Source: Anoxybacteroides tepidamans
Lineage (GTDB): Bacteria; Bacillota; Bacilli; Bacillales; Anoxybacillaceae
Reading direction: 5' to 3'
Assembly: GCF_014201465.1 (NCBI RefSeq)
Contig: NZ_JACHEP010000013.1
Span: forward strand, 1 to 64,000
Length of the DNA stretch: 64,000 nt
The notes under the pieces were generated by a model. It worked only from the letters and a program-made list of their open reading frames with translations. It was not told the origin of the DNA and ran no database searches. Shown in pieces: positions 17,103 to 24,640 of this stretch. Within the stretch, counting starts at the first letter, position 1. Each line of letters begins with the position of its first letter. Both the position numbers and the translations under genes were made by a program.

Positions 17103-17516
17103 ATGGAACGATTAGATGTTGCATTCAAGACCGGCGCGGCCATTCTTGGTGGCATTACCGGTTTGATATTTGGTGAATCAACTGGATTGCTTGTTGCACT
17201 ATTTTGGATGGCGGTCATTGATTACGGAACTGGAATGGCCGCAGGATACACAGAAGGCACTTTATCTAGCAAGGTTGGATTTAAAGGGATAGCCAAAAAA
17301 GTGATGATCTTTGTGATGGTTGCTCTTGCCCATCTAGTCGATAGTGCACTCGGAACAAAAAATATGTTCCGAGATGCGACTATCGTTTTTTATATGGCCA
17401 ACGAGCTGTTAAGCATTTTTGAAAATGCGGGAAGGATGGGTGTACCGGTGCCAGAACGACTTACACAGGCAGTCGAATTGTTGAAAGGAAAAAGTAAGGA
17501 GGGCGATAAGAAATGA
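17103..17516 (+). CDS. Phage holin, toxin-secretion/lysis family
   Basis: A 137-residue holin (Phage_holin_4 type). Membrane helices are visible at about residues 10-30 (AAILGGITGLIFG...), 32-50 and 65-90, followed by a charged C-terminus GKSKEGDKK. ATG 17103 is used after AGAAAGGCGTGATTTG; an earlier frame start at 17082 is less likely. It makes membrane holes that release the lysin. Its stop overlaps the ATG of the original lysin start (ATGA at 17513). Confidence 0.85.
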   Translation: MERLDVAFKTGAAILGGITGLIFGESTGLLVALFWMAVIDYGTGMAAGYTEGTLSSKVGFKGIAKKVMIFVMVALAHLVDSALGTKNMFRDATIVFYMANELLSIFENAGRMGVPVPERLTQAVELLKGKSKEGDKK

Positions 17517-17551
17517 AAATCGTGCTTGACGCCGGACATGGTGGAAGGTGA
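17513..17551 (+). pseudogene. Severed 5' end of the lysin gene
   Basis: The ATG at 17513 opens MKIVLDAGHGGR, the exact N-terminal strand and GHGG zinc-ligand motif of an Amidase_3 lysin, then hits TGA. The sequence then runs into the ribosome site and ATG of the inserted HNH gene. It is the left exon-like stub of the lysin, in the normal coupled position after the holin. Confidence 0.85.
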
Positions 17552-17555
17552 TAAA

Positions 17556-18053
17556 ATGCCGATTCAGAGAACATGTCTTGAATGTGGAGCATCGTTCAGT
17601 GTGCCGCCTTCACAAGTTAGGAGGGGCGGTGGTAAGTTTTGCAGTATTGGTTGCGGAACTAGATACAGAAATAAGACAGACAATCCAGCTTGGAGACCGG
17701 AGGTAAGGGAAAAAATTAGCAAAAATCACGCTGATGTATCAGGGAAAAACAATCCTATGTATGGAATGCGTGGTTTTCTTGCTCCTAGTTTTGTTGATGG
17801 TCGTAGTTCTTTCAAAGGCGACACATATAGAAGGATTGCACTAGCGAATTTACCGCACAAATGTGCTTTGTGTGGACAAACGGATTTAAGCAGACTAGAT
17901 GTTCATCACAAAGATGGAAATCGTAAAAATAACTCTATTGCTAACCTCGTCTTTCTGTGTAAAAAGTGCCATATCACAAAAGCGCACAAGTATCACAGAA
18001 ATGAACGAGGTATTTTTATTGGTGCTGAACTAAACAAGGAGGTGGTTTTATGA
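17556..18053 (+). CDS. HNH homing-type endonuclease inserted in lysin
   Basis: A 165-residue nuclease. It starts at ATG 17556 (after GGAAGGTGATAAA) as MPIQRTCLECGASFSV. It has an N-terminal zinc ribbon (CLEC...FCSIGCGTRY), a NUMOD3-like DNA-binding segment (REKISKNHADVSGKNNPMYGMRG), and a C-terminal HNH core: CALCGQTDLSRLDVHHKDGNRKNNSIANLVFLCKKCHITKAH in pieces, with the HH pair and two CxxC motifs. Its TGA overlaps the second lysin ATG (ATGA at 18050). There is no space for a group I intron core, so this looks like a free-standing homing nuclease gene. Confidence 0.85.
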   Translation: MPIQRTCLECGASFSVPPSQVRRGGGKFCSIGCGTRYRNKTDNPAWRPEVREKISKNHADVSGKNNPMYGMRGFLAPSFVDGRSSFKGDTYRRIALANLPHKCALCGQTDLSRLDVHHKDGNRKNNSIANLVFLCKKCHITKAHKYHRNERGIFIGAELNKEVVL

Positions 18054-18748
18054 CACAGCGTCTACTTAAAATCGTATTAGACGCTGGTCATTAGCACGGC
18101 GGCACAGACAGCGGAGCCGTCGGCAATGGCTTGCAAGAAAAAAATCTGACTTTAAACATTGTCAAAAAGATCGGGAATTTACTATCTGAATACGAAGGTA
18201 TAGAAGTGCATTATACACGTACTGATGACCGTTTTCTTGAGTTATCAGAACGTGCAGCAATCGCCAACAAATTGAAGGCAGACTATTTTATTTCCGTCCA
18301 TATCAATGCCGGCGGCGGTACAGGTTTCGAATCATACATCTACAACGGCAACGTCAGCAACGCAACAGTTGCCTATCAAAATGTCATTCATGCAGAAATT
18401 ATGAAAGCAATCGGCGGTGTTAAAGATAGAGGAAAGGAACGTGCAAACTACGCTGTATTGCGCGAAACCAAGATGCCGGCGCTTCTGACAGAAAATCTAT
18501 TCATCGACAACGCAAGTGATGCGGCAAAATTGAAATCGGAGCAATTCCTTTTGCAAGTGGCGCATGGCCATGTGCAAGGCATTGTCAAAGCGTTCGGTTT
18601 GAAGAAAAAAGCCAAACAGCAACCAAAAGAAAAAGCGTCTGACAAAAAACTCTATCGCGTTCAAGTCGGAGTATTTAACGATCCTAAAAATGCGGAACGA
18701 CTTGCAGAAGAATTGAAGAAGAAAGGATATCCGGCTATCATCGTGTGA
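18050..18748 (+). pseudogene. N-acetylmuramoyl-L-alanine amidase with in-frame TAG
   Basis: Amidase_3 peptidoglycan hydrolase used for lysis, about 232 codons. From ATG 18050 the frame reads MTQRLLKIVLDAGH, then TAG at 18092-18094, then HGGTDSGAVGNGLQEKN. Zinc ligands and catalytic residues are otherwise present: His14 just before the stop, Glu in LQEK, His in ISVHINA, Glu in LLTENLF. The C-terminal 35 residues (YRVQVGVFNDPKNAERLAEELKKKG) are a SPOR-type wall-binding domain. A restart at TTG 18131 would lack the first zinc ligand. The gene is probably inactive unless the amber codon is read through. Confidence 0.8.
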
Positions 18749-18775
18749 CCCCTGCCACTCGGCAGGGGATTTTTT
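18749..18775 (+). terminator. Terminator after lysin
   Basis: CCCCTGCC-ACTC-GGCAGGGG followed by ATTTTTTG. It ends the late transcript, its left arm starting just after the lysin stop. Confidence 0.85.
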
Positions 18776-18811
18776 GTTTATGTAGTATAAAAATATCGAG
18801 GAGGTGATACC

Positions 18812-19006
18812 GTGTTCGAAATCGTCGGTCGTCTGCGTTGTCCCATTTGTTTTGTAGCGGTTCGACAAGATGAAAAAGTATTCCTTGACATTATGAACAC
18901 TGTTATACACCAAGAATGTTATCACCGTTCGAACAGTCATAAACTCCCGATTAAAGACGAAGGTACGTTTCAAAAAATGCTCCTCAAATACCCGTTTTTC
19001 AAATGA
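18812..19006 (+). CDS. Small Cys/His protein
   Basis: A 64-residue ORF using GTG 18812 after GAGGAGGTGATACC. CPIC near residue 10 and HQECYH near 33 give a CxxC...HxxC pattern of a small zinc domain. It is set off by terminators on both sides, so it has its own short transcript. Similar proteins are frequent at the right end of Bacillus prophages; function unknown. Confidence 0.6.
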   Translation: MFEIVGRLRCPICFVAVRQDEKVFLDIMNTVIHQECYHRSNSHKLPIKDEGTFQKMLLKYPFFK

Positions 19007-19033
19007 GCCCTTCTCATTCGAGAGGGGCTTTAT
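19005..19033. terminator. Bidirectional terminator
   Basis: AGCCCTTCTC pairs imperfectly with GAGAGGGGCT around a short loop, with TTT on the right and AAA on the left. It lies between two convergent genes and can serve both. Confidence 0.7.
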
Positions 19034-19662
19034 CTCCATAATCCTTTCTTAGATTGTCGCGCTGCACGTTCAGCCTTAATAAATTTTTCTTGATATTTCA
19101 CGTTAGGTTGAATGGTCATGACACGTGCATATCCTTCTTTTACGAGTGTTTCGTTATACAGTTCTTTTCCAACCCACACATACGCAAGTAACCGTCCATA
19201 TTTATCTTTAATTCCTACGTCGAATTCGAGTGTAACTGTTTTATTAGTCAATCGTTTTTTCGTATAGTTCGATGCCTCTTTCCCGTATTTTTCAACAGGT
19301 CGATTCGGTGCAACCGTTTCAGGTGTATTGACACCAATTAGTCGTACTTTTGCAGTTGCCCCAGTGCTAAACTTTACTTCTATTGTATCTCCATCGACGA
19401 CACGAATAACTTTTACAGTATGTTTCGAATTAATTTTTATTTCCGGTGCGGTTGGCTTTTTATTGTTGTTTGATTGGCCTTTCTTGATAATATTCCCGTT
19501 TTTGTCGTGATAGTGATACTCGCCATCTTTTAGTCCCCATTTAGCACAATTTGTGTAGCAAGTATGCCCTCCATTCTTGTCTAGTTTCCCAGGATGAGCA
19601 AAAGCGGGAGATACAAAAAGAATTGTTGTTAGAAATAACACGAAAGAGAATAGCCTTTTCAT
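19030..19662 (-). CDS. Secreted thermonuclease (SNase) with YHYH domain
   Basis: A 210-residue exported nuclease. Residues 1-22 are a signal peptide (MKRLFSFVLFLTTILFVSPAFA). Then comes a short YHYH segment (HPGKLDKNGGHTCYTNCAKWGLKDGEYHYH split over 25-55). From about 82 the SNase/TNase fold follows: VIRVVDGDTIEV, KVRLIGVNTPE with the first catalytic Arg, VEKYGKEAS with the general base region, and KYGRLLAYVW. It degrades DNA or RNA outside the cell with Ca2+. It is transcribed against the phage late genes from its own promoter, as expected of a lysogenic-conversion gene. Confidence 0.88.
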   Translation of the reverse strand: MKRLFSFVLFLTTILFVSPAFAHPGKLDKNGGHTCYTNCAKWGLKDGEYHYHDKNGNIIKKGQSNNNKKPTAPEIKINSKHTVKVIRVVDGDTIEVKFSTGATAKVRLIGVNTPETVAPNRPVEKYGKEASNYTKKRLTNKTVTLEFDVGIKDKYGRLLAYVWVGKELYNETLVKEGYARVMTIQPNVKYQEKFIKAERAARQSKKGLWR

Positions 19663-19697
19663 AAACCAATTACCCCCAAAATTTATAATCCTTAATC

Positions 19698-19727
19698 ATT
19701 ATAAAACGTTTTTTTCGCAAATGTCAT
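19698..19727 (-). promoter_or_regulatory. Sigma-A promoter of the nuclease gene
   Basis: On the minus strand ATGACA (19727-19722), 18 bp, then TATAAT (19703-19698). A GGGGGT ribosome site stands before the nuclease ATG. The -35 overlaps the 3' end of the XRE gene. Confidence 0.6.
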
Positions 19728-19921
19728 TGTTTTATCCATATTTCATTGATCGGCAATCCCAGCTCCTCACAGATGGCATATGCCACAGGGAATGAAGGTA
19801 GTGAGCGATTGTTCATGATAGCGCTTAAAGCCGCCTGACTAATACCAATCCTCTTGGCGAAATCCCCTTGTTTAATATCCCGTTCCGCAAATATGATTTT
19901 TAACCGGCATTTAAACTGCAT
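19724..19921 (-). CDS. Small XRE-family regulator
   Basis: A 65-residue Cro/CI-type protein, practically one HTH domain: LKIIFAERDIKQGDFAKRIGISQAALSAIMNNRSLPS spans helices 1-4, ending ICEELGLPINEIWIKQ. It is divergent from the operon at 20148, with 226 bp between them that hold the direct repeat GGACAA (19972 region) and AT-rich stretches. It may regulate that operon or itself. It is not the main lysogeny repressor necessarily, since the early region is outside the window. Confidence 0.82.
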   Translation of the reverse strand: MQFKCRLKIIFAERDIKQGDFAKRIGISQAALSAIMNNRSLPSFPVAYAICEELGLPINEIWIKQ

Positions 19922-20147
19922 TTTTTATCCCCTCGTATAAAAAATAATCTCCACAAAAAAATTTAAAGTGGACAAGATATAAAGGACAACCCCTATATCA
20001 TACCTTTTACCATACTCGAAAATATTCCACGCAGCATACCTGTTTTCCTGCTATTTCAGACGACACAATAAATTCACAGCAATGCGAGAAGGAAGGAGGG
20101 AACATTTCTTTTGTTCAACTAAGAAAACTCAACAAGGAGGAATTTAG

Positions 20148-20318
20148 ATGCTCGAAGTACTTGGAGGCGGTCTTTTGCTTGTCGGACTTGTGTACGCGGA
20201 GAAACAAGGGTGGGTGGACGTGGAAAAGGCGGATTTCATCGTGATGATGGGTATGGCGACGGGAGTGGGTGTGAGCTTGTATTTCTTTTTGAAACAACTT
20301 CCGATTTTGTTTTTATGA
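20148..20318 (+). CDS. Small two-helix membrane protein
   Basis: A 56-residue ORF starting at ATG 20148 after AAGGAGGAATTTAG. Residues 1-16 are hydrophobic (LEVLGGGLLLVGLVY) and 31-56 hydrophobic again (FIVMMGMATGVGVSLYFFLK), separated by a charged loop EKQGWVDVEKAD, the pattern of a hairpin membrane protein. It is first in the operon with the FtsK-like and RlxA-like genes, so it may anchor the ATPase, which is inference. Confidence 0.65.
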   Translation: MLEVLGGGLLLVGLVYAEKQGWVDVEKADFIVMMGMATGVGVSLYFFLKQLPILFL

Positions 20319-20450
20319 ACCGTTCCCGCACACACTCCCTCACGGAACACGGGTGGGCAGACTCGTGTTCCATTAATATCATGTATGTTCAATCTATCGG
20401 GAATATGCTCGATGAATGGGATAGTATCTCTTTTTCTTGGAGGTGTTTTT

Positions 20451-21623
20451 ATGTTCGATATCCTTCTTATCCCTGCTATATCCGGCGCGGTCGCGCTGGC
20501 AATTGGAATAAAAAGTCGCAATAAAGAGGAGATGGCAATACGGAAAGTTTTTAGAAACATGAAAGTGGGTGCGATGGAAGGAAAAGGCTTTGTTTTCCCA
20601 AAACTAGTCGCAACGGAAAAGAAAGCCGACCGCACACGCTATGTATATCGCGTGCCGTTAGGGCTGACGAAAAAGACGCTTGAACCGGTCGAGGAAGTGC
20701 TAGAGGCGACGCTCGACCGGCCAGTCGAGGTGACGTTCAAGAAGTGGTTATATATTGAGGTTTTTCATAATGAGATACCTAAAAAGGTGTCATATAGCAG
20801 CGCGCCAACTAAAAATGGTTGGGTTGTTCCACTCGGACTTAACGAACGTGGCTGGCACTTTCACGACTTTGACAAGACACCACATTGTACAATAAGCGGC
20901 ACAACGCGATTCGGGAAAACGGTCATGCTCAAAAACATCATGACGTATCTCATTGAACATCATCCTGACGACATTGAGTTTATCGTGCTTGACATGAAAG
21001 GTGGGCTAGAGTTTGGGAAATATAAAAATCTGAAACAGGTCGTAGACGTCGCTAGTAGCCCCGTAGAAGCGTTTCATGCACTCGGAAGGGTAAAGGTATT
21101 CATGGAGCAACGAGAAGCCTTATTTAAGCAAAACGGGTGGTCTAACGTGGTGAATACATCGATTCAGAAGCGTCTGTTTGTCATCGTTGACGAAGGAGCG
21201 CAGCTCGCTCCCGACCGTTTCATGACGAAAGAACAGAAGGATATGCTTGCAGCGTGCCAGCACACGCTCGGAGAAATAGCGAGAATCGGCGGCGCACTCG
21301 GCATACGGCTCATTTTTTGTACGCAGTATCCGACTTCTGATACGTTACCAAGACAGGTGAAGCAAAACGCTGACTTAAAAATCACTTTCCGCTTGCCGAC
21401 TGGCTATGCGTCACAGGTAGCAATTGACGACTATGGTGCAGAAGAACTTCCGTCAGATATTCCAGGACGCGCAATTGTGAAAACGCATGAAAAAATACTC
21501 GTGCAAGCACCGTTCATTTCTGACGACGAGATGATGAAACGATTGGAGGTGCACCGCATTGAAAAAGTCGAGCGTCGAGAAGCTGACAGAAAGACAGCTG
21601 AAGATACTATACACTTTGAATAG
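20451..21623 (+). CDS. FtsK/SpoIIIE-type DNA translocase
   Basis: A 390-residue membrane-anchored ATPase. Start ATG 20451 follows TTGGAGGTGTTTTT. The first 20 residues form one membrane segment (FDILLIPAISGAVALAIGI). The ATPase has Walker A GTTRFGKT at 150-157, the strand FIVLDMKGG near 170, Walker B LFVIVDE at 232-238 and FCTQYPTSDTLPRQVKQN, the sensor/arginine-finger region of the family. There is no gamma DNA-reading domain. FtsK-like proteins paired with a replication-relaxation gene occur on mobilisable plasmids and in Bacillus phages. Here the pair occupies the phage's right end. A cut of about 65 bp is shared with the next gene. Confidence 0.88.
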   Translation: MFDILLIPAISGAVALAIGIKSRNKEEMAIRKVFRNMKVGAMEGKGFVFPKLVATEKKADRTRYVYRVPLGLTKKTLEPVEEVLEATLDRPVEVTFKKWLYIEVFHNEIPKKVSYSSAPTKNGWVVPLGLNERGWHFHDFDKTPHCTISGTTRFGKTVMLKNIMTYLIEHHPDDIEFIVLDMKGGLEFGKYKNLKQVVDVASSPVEAFHALGRVKVFMEQREALFKQNGWSNVVNTSIQKRLFVIVDEGAQLAPDRFMTKEQKDMLAACQHTLGEIARIGGALGIRLIFCTQYPTSDTLPRQVKQNADLKITFRLPTGYASQVAIDDYGAEELPSDIPGRAIVKTHEKILVQAPFISDDEMMKRLEVHRIEKVERREADRKTAEDTIHFE

Positions 21624-22173
21624 CCTGCAAGCCCTCTCGCGATCGCAAATACAGCACATGTTTGAGCTGGGAAGCAAACGCAACGCCAATCGCATCCTGC
21701 ACGGCATCCGGGAATACACACACACGAAACGCATTGGCGAGGACGTGTATTACCTAAACAAGCACGGTGCGGAGCTGGTAGGCGGAGAGGCAACGATTCG
21801 CCGGAACAGCCCGCTTGAACACATCGTCATGCGGAACGACATCTATATCTTTTATCACTATCCTCAAGATTGGAAAGTGGAAGCTAGGACGCGATGGAAG
21901 GAAGGCGGCAAGGAATACAGCATTGTGTCGGACGCGCGGTTTACGTATCATGGGCAGATGTACTTCCTTGAAGTGGATAATACACAAAAGATGATTGAAA
22001 ATAAGCGGAAAATCGAACGATATGCCTTTCTGTTCCGATTTATTCAGCGACAGCAAATCGGCGAGCCGGTACTGCTTTTCTACACGTTGTCAGACGTGAG
22101 AAAAAAACAGCTGGAGGCATGGTGCAATGAGTATGGCATTCCGTGCGAGGTTTTGCGTAAACAAGATGTTTAA
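21559..22173 (+). CDS. Replication-relaxation (RlxA-like) protein
   Basis: A 204-residue protein of the Replic_Relax family. It starts at TTG 21559 after TTGGAGGTGCACCGCA, inside the FtsK-like gene. Residues 10-60 are a winged HTH (LTERQLKILYTLNSLQALSRSQIQHMFELGS), followed by YYLNKHGAELVGG and a C-terminal nuclease-like half (IVSDARFTYHGQMYFLEVDN, with D and ExD spacing). In plasmids such proteins assist relaxation or replication initiation. Its TAA (22171-22173) overlaps the ATG from which the comGA remainder is open, marking the prophage end. Confidence 0.82.
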   Translation: MKKSSVEKLTERQLKILYTLNSLQALSRSQIQHMFELGSKRNANRILHGIREYTHTKRIGEDVYYLNKHGAELVGGEATIRRNSPLEHIVMRNDIYIFYHYPQDWKVEARTRWKEGGKEYSIVSDARFTYHGQMYFLEVDNTQKMIENKRKIERYAFLFRFIQRQQIGEPVLLFYTLSDVRKKQLEAWCNEYGIPCEVLRKQDV

Positions 22174-22205
22174 TGTATAGTCCTATTATTATTACAAGAC
22201 ATTTA
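22173..22205 (+). other. Right prophage attachment junction (attR)
   Basis: Up to 22173 the sequence is phage rlxA; from about 22194 it is comGA coding sequence in frame (residues T-R-HLVLTTMHT, where ComGA proteins have TGHLVLTTMHT). The crossover should lie around ACAAGACAT (22194-22202). Exact core needs the left end. Confidence 0.7.
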
Positions 22206-22568
22206 GTGTTAACGACTATGCATACGAAAAATGCGGTCGGCGCGATTTATCGGCTGCTGGAATTTGGCGTTTCATTGCAAGAAATCGAGCAAACATTGTT
22301 TGCGGTGACGGCACAACGCCTTGTGGAATTGATGTGCCCGTTTTGTGAAGGAGCGTGTTCCCCGTTTTGCCGCAGACAAAGAGCGGTACGGCGAGCGGCT
22401 ATTTATGAATGGCTGTATGGGGAAGCGTTAACAAAAGCAATTGAAGAAGCGCGAGGCGAAAACGTGACGTATCATTATCCAACATTGCAGCAGATGATCA
22501 AAAAAGGAGTCGCTCTCGGCTTTTTGCCACCTTCCGCTTTCAAAGGTTGGATGATGAATGAAACGTAA
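22173..22568 (+). pseudogene. comGA: comGA 3' fragment
   Basis: The C-terminal third of the competence pseudopilus assembly ATPase. The open frame begins with ATG overlapping the phage stop; eight phage-derived codons lead into HLVLTTMHTKNAVGAIYRLLEFGVS, the His box of GspE/PilB-type ATPases, then VTAQRLVELMCPFCEGAC and the C-terminal domain to GWMMNET. Walker A and Walker B, which lie upstream in this family, are absent. The missing part presumably lies left of the prophage, outside the window. The stop overlaps the comGB ATG (ATGA), the normal arrangement. DNA uptake should fail unless the prophage is excised. Confidence 0.88.
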
Positions 22569-23592
22569 CAAAACATGGTCGTTGGAAGAACAAGGACAAT
22601 TTCTATTGCAGCTAGGAAAACTTCTCGATAAAGGATATTCTTTATCACAAGCGATTGAATTTTTAGAAATTCAACATCCTCTTTCCCGCCGTCACAATTT
22701 ACAACGTTGTTTATCTTTTCTTCGTTCCGGTCTTTCTTTCCACGAAGCGTTACAGCCGCTTTTGTTTCATTCGGAAGCGGTAGGTTATTTGTTTTTCGCA
22801 GAGCAGCATGGACGTCTCGCTCAAGGATTAATTGAGGCAGGAAGCATGCTCTTAAATAAAGCGAAATATTGGCAGCGACTTCGCAAAGCAGCAAGCTATC
22901 CGCTTTTTCTTCTTTGTTTTATGATGGTAATGCTTCTATTTGTTCAATGGATGCTCCTTCCTCAATTTATTCATCTTTCTTCTTCGTTTCATACGAACCG
23001 CTTTTCTACCTCTCGTGTGTTGATTCAAGTCGTTTCGCTTTTTCCTTCTCTTTTTCTGATAGTTTGTCTCATCGGCGGTGTAGTGGCGATCGGATATGTC
23101 TTTTGGTTGAAAAAGCTTCCACCGATTGCGCAAATGAGTGTGTGGATGAAAATTCCTTTCGTTCGCACGGTAATCATGTTATACCACACGCATTTATTTG
23201 CGCTGCAGTTTAGCCATTTACTAAACGGCGGGTTGTCTGTGTACGAATCGCTCCAAGTGTTTGAAAAACAACAAAATATCCCGTTTTTACGCGCAGAAGG
23301 GAGCGCAATGAAAGAGCAGCTGGCAAACGGAGAGAAGTTAGAAACGATCATCGCGATGCGCCCTTATTATGAACCAGCGCTTGTGCTCGTCATTCGCCAC
23401 GGTCAATCGAACGGAGAACTGGCGAAAGAGTTGTTTCATTATAGCCAATTTGTTTTACAGAAAATTGAAGAAAAAATGGAAAGATGGACGCGCATTGTTC
23501 AGCCGTTGTTGTTTTCTGTTATCGGCCTGCTTGTCGTTTGCATGTATTTAGCGATTTTATTGCCGATGTTCGAAACAATGAATCAATTATAA
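22558..23592 (+). CDS. comGB: Competence pseudopilus platform protein ComGB
   Basis: A 344-residue inner-membrane platform protein of the GspF/PilC family. It has two cytoplasmic helical domains (about 20-110 and 200-310) and membrane helices at about 120-142 (LFLLCFMMVMLLFVQWMLL), 160-185 and 318-340 (LFSVIGLLVVCMYLAILLPMF), the family pattern. It couples the ComGA motor to the growing pseudopilus. The start overlaps the comGA stop. With comGA cut, its transcription depends on read-through from the phage rlxA operon or on an unseen promoter. Confidence 0.92.
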   Translation: MKRNKTWSLEEQGQFLLQLGKLLDKGYSLSQAIEFLEIQHPLSRRHNLQRCLSFLRSGLSFHEALQPLLFHSEAVGYLFFAEQHGRLAQGLIEAGSMLLNKAKYWQRLRKAASYPLFLLCFMMVMLLFVQWMLLPQFIHLSSSFHTNRFSTSRVLIQVVSLFPSLFLIVCLIGGVVAIGYVFWLKKLPPIAQMSVWMKIPFVRTVIMLYHTHLFALQFSHLLNGGLSVYESLQVFEKQQNIPFLRAEGSAMKEQLANGEKLETIIAMRPYYEPALVLVIRHGQSNGELAKELFHYSQFVLQKIEEKMERWTRIVQPLLFSVIGLLVVCMYLAILLPMFETMNQL

Positions 23593-23606
23593 GGAGGAAA
23601 TCATGC

Positions 23607-23903
23607 ATGAAAGAAAAAGGATTTACATTAATTGAAATGCTTATTGTTTTAATGGTCATTTCTGTGCTTTTATTGATTACAATTCCAAACATTACAAAAC
23701 ATAACGGAATGATTAACGCCAAAGGGTGCGAAGCGTTTTTGCAAACCGTCCAAGCCCAAGTGAAGGCGTACCAAATGGAAAAAAATACAATCCCGACTGT
23801 GCAGCAGCTGATGGATGAAAACTACATTAAATCGAATAAATGTCCAAACGGCCACACGATTCAAATCGGTAGCGATGGCGAAGTGAGTGAAAGTGGCACA
23901 TAA
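23607..23903 (+). CDS. comGC: Major competence pseudopilin ComGC
   Basis: A 98-residue class 3 pilin-like protein. MKEKGFTLIEMLIVLMVISVLLLITIPNI gives the short leader, the G-F cleavage site for ComC peptidase and the hydrophobic helix; the C-terminal half is small and globular with two cysteines (KGCEAF, NKCPNG) that can form the intramolecular disulfide made by BdbDC. It is the main subunit of the DNA-uptake pilus. ATG 23607 is chosen over an out-of-frame ATG four bases earlier. The gene end overlaps comGD. Confidence 0.92.
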   Translation: MKEKGFTLIEMLIVLMVISVLLLITIPNITKHNGMINAKGCEAFLQTVQAQVKAYQMEKNTIPTVQQLMDENYIKSNKCPNGHTIQIGSDGEVSESGT

Positions 23904-24333
23904 AAACGGGTTTACGCTTATAGAAATGTTGATCGTATTAATGATCGTCAGCACGTTGACGATTCTCGTAATTCCGCGCATCGATCAGCTTGAAAAAGTA
24001 AAAGAGGAAACGTATATGATCGAGCAGTTGACCGATGATTTATTGTATGCGCAACAATATGCGATGACACATAAAACCGCGGTGGTGGTCGTTTTTTATA
24101 ATGCACAAGGGAGATATCGAATGACGGAGAGCTATACATTAGGCCGCACTCTTATTGATCGAACACTTCCTAGCCAATGGTTGTTCGAACTAGCAACACT
24201 GCAAAATCCATTAACCTTTTTGGCCAATGGCAATGTCAATAAATCAGGGACAATCTTGATCAAAAACGGCAAAACGACTTACAAAGTAGTGTTTTTGCTT
24301 GGGAAAGGAAGGTTTTATGTCCAAAAACTGTGA
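23887..24333 (+). CDS. comGD: Minor pseudopilin ComGD
   Basis: A 148-residue minor pilin starting at GTG 23887. KNGFTLIEMLIVLMIVSTLTILVI is the leader-cleavage and helix region; the remainder is a GspH-like globular domain with LLYAQQYAMTHKTAVVVVF, the typical strand-helix of this subfamily. It should sit in the initiation tip complex of the pseudopilus. It overlaps comGC by 17 bases and comGE by 17, so translation is chained. Confidence 0.88.
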   Translation: MKVAHKNGFTLIEMLIVLMIVSTLTILVIPRIDQLEKVKEETYMIEQLTDDLLYAQQYAMTHKTAVVVVFYNAQGRYRMTESYTLGRTLIDRTLPSQWLFELATLQNPLTFLANGNVNKSGTILIKNGKTTYKVVFLLGKGRFYVQKL

Positions 24334-24640
24334 TGGATTCACGTTCGTGGAAACGATTGTGTCGCTGGTGCTTTTACTATTTATCACGACCGCTTTATTG
24401 CCGCTTGTCACTCATATCATGGTCGAGCGGCAAAATGCGGCATTAAAAAGCGAAGCCCAACAGTTATTAAACGATGAAATGAGTAATCATGATCAGTCTA
24501 CCGAAAAAACGGTCACGATTAGAGGAGTAGTATACACCGTTTCATGGACGAATGAAGGAAATAAAATCAAAAAAGCATGTGTTCGGTGGAACGACTATGT
24601 TGACCGAATAGTGGAAAGGTGTGGATATGTCAAACAATGA
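24317..24640 (+). CDS. comGE: Minor pseudopilin ComGE
   Basis: A 107-residue minor pilin. ATG 24317 after GGAAGGTTTT gives MSKNCDGFTFVETIVSLVLLLFI, with the prepilin G-F site and Glu at +5, followed by a small C-terminal domain (TIRGVVYTVSWTNEGN). It is the least conserved subunit of the operon; identification rests on the N-terminus and position. It overlaps comGF by four bases. Confidence 0.82.
   Translation: MSKNCDGFTFVETIVSLVLLLFITTALLPLVTHIMVERQNAALKSEAQQLLNDEMSNHDQSTEKTVTIRGVVYTVSWTNEGNKIKKACVRWNDYVDRIVERCGYVKQ

Noticed and set aside
17513-18050. Group I intron in the lysin gene
   Set aside because: The HNH gene fills nearly the whole interval, no P3-P7 core is visible, and lysin codons are duplicated instead of simply interrupted.
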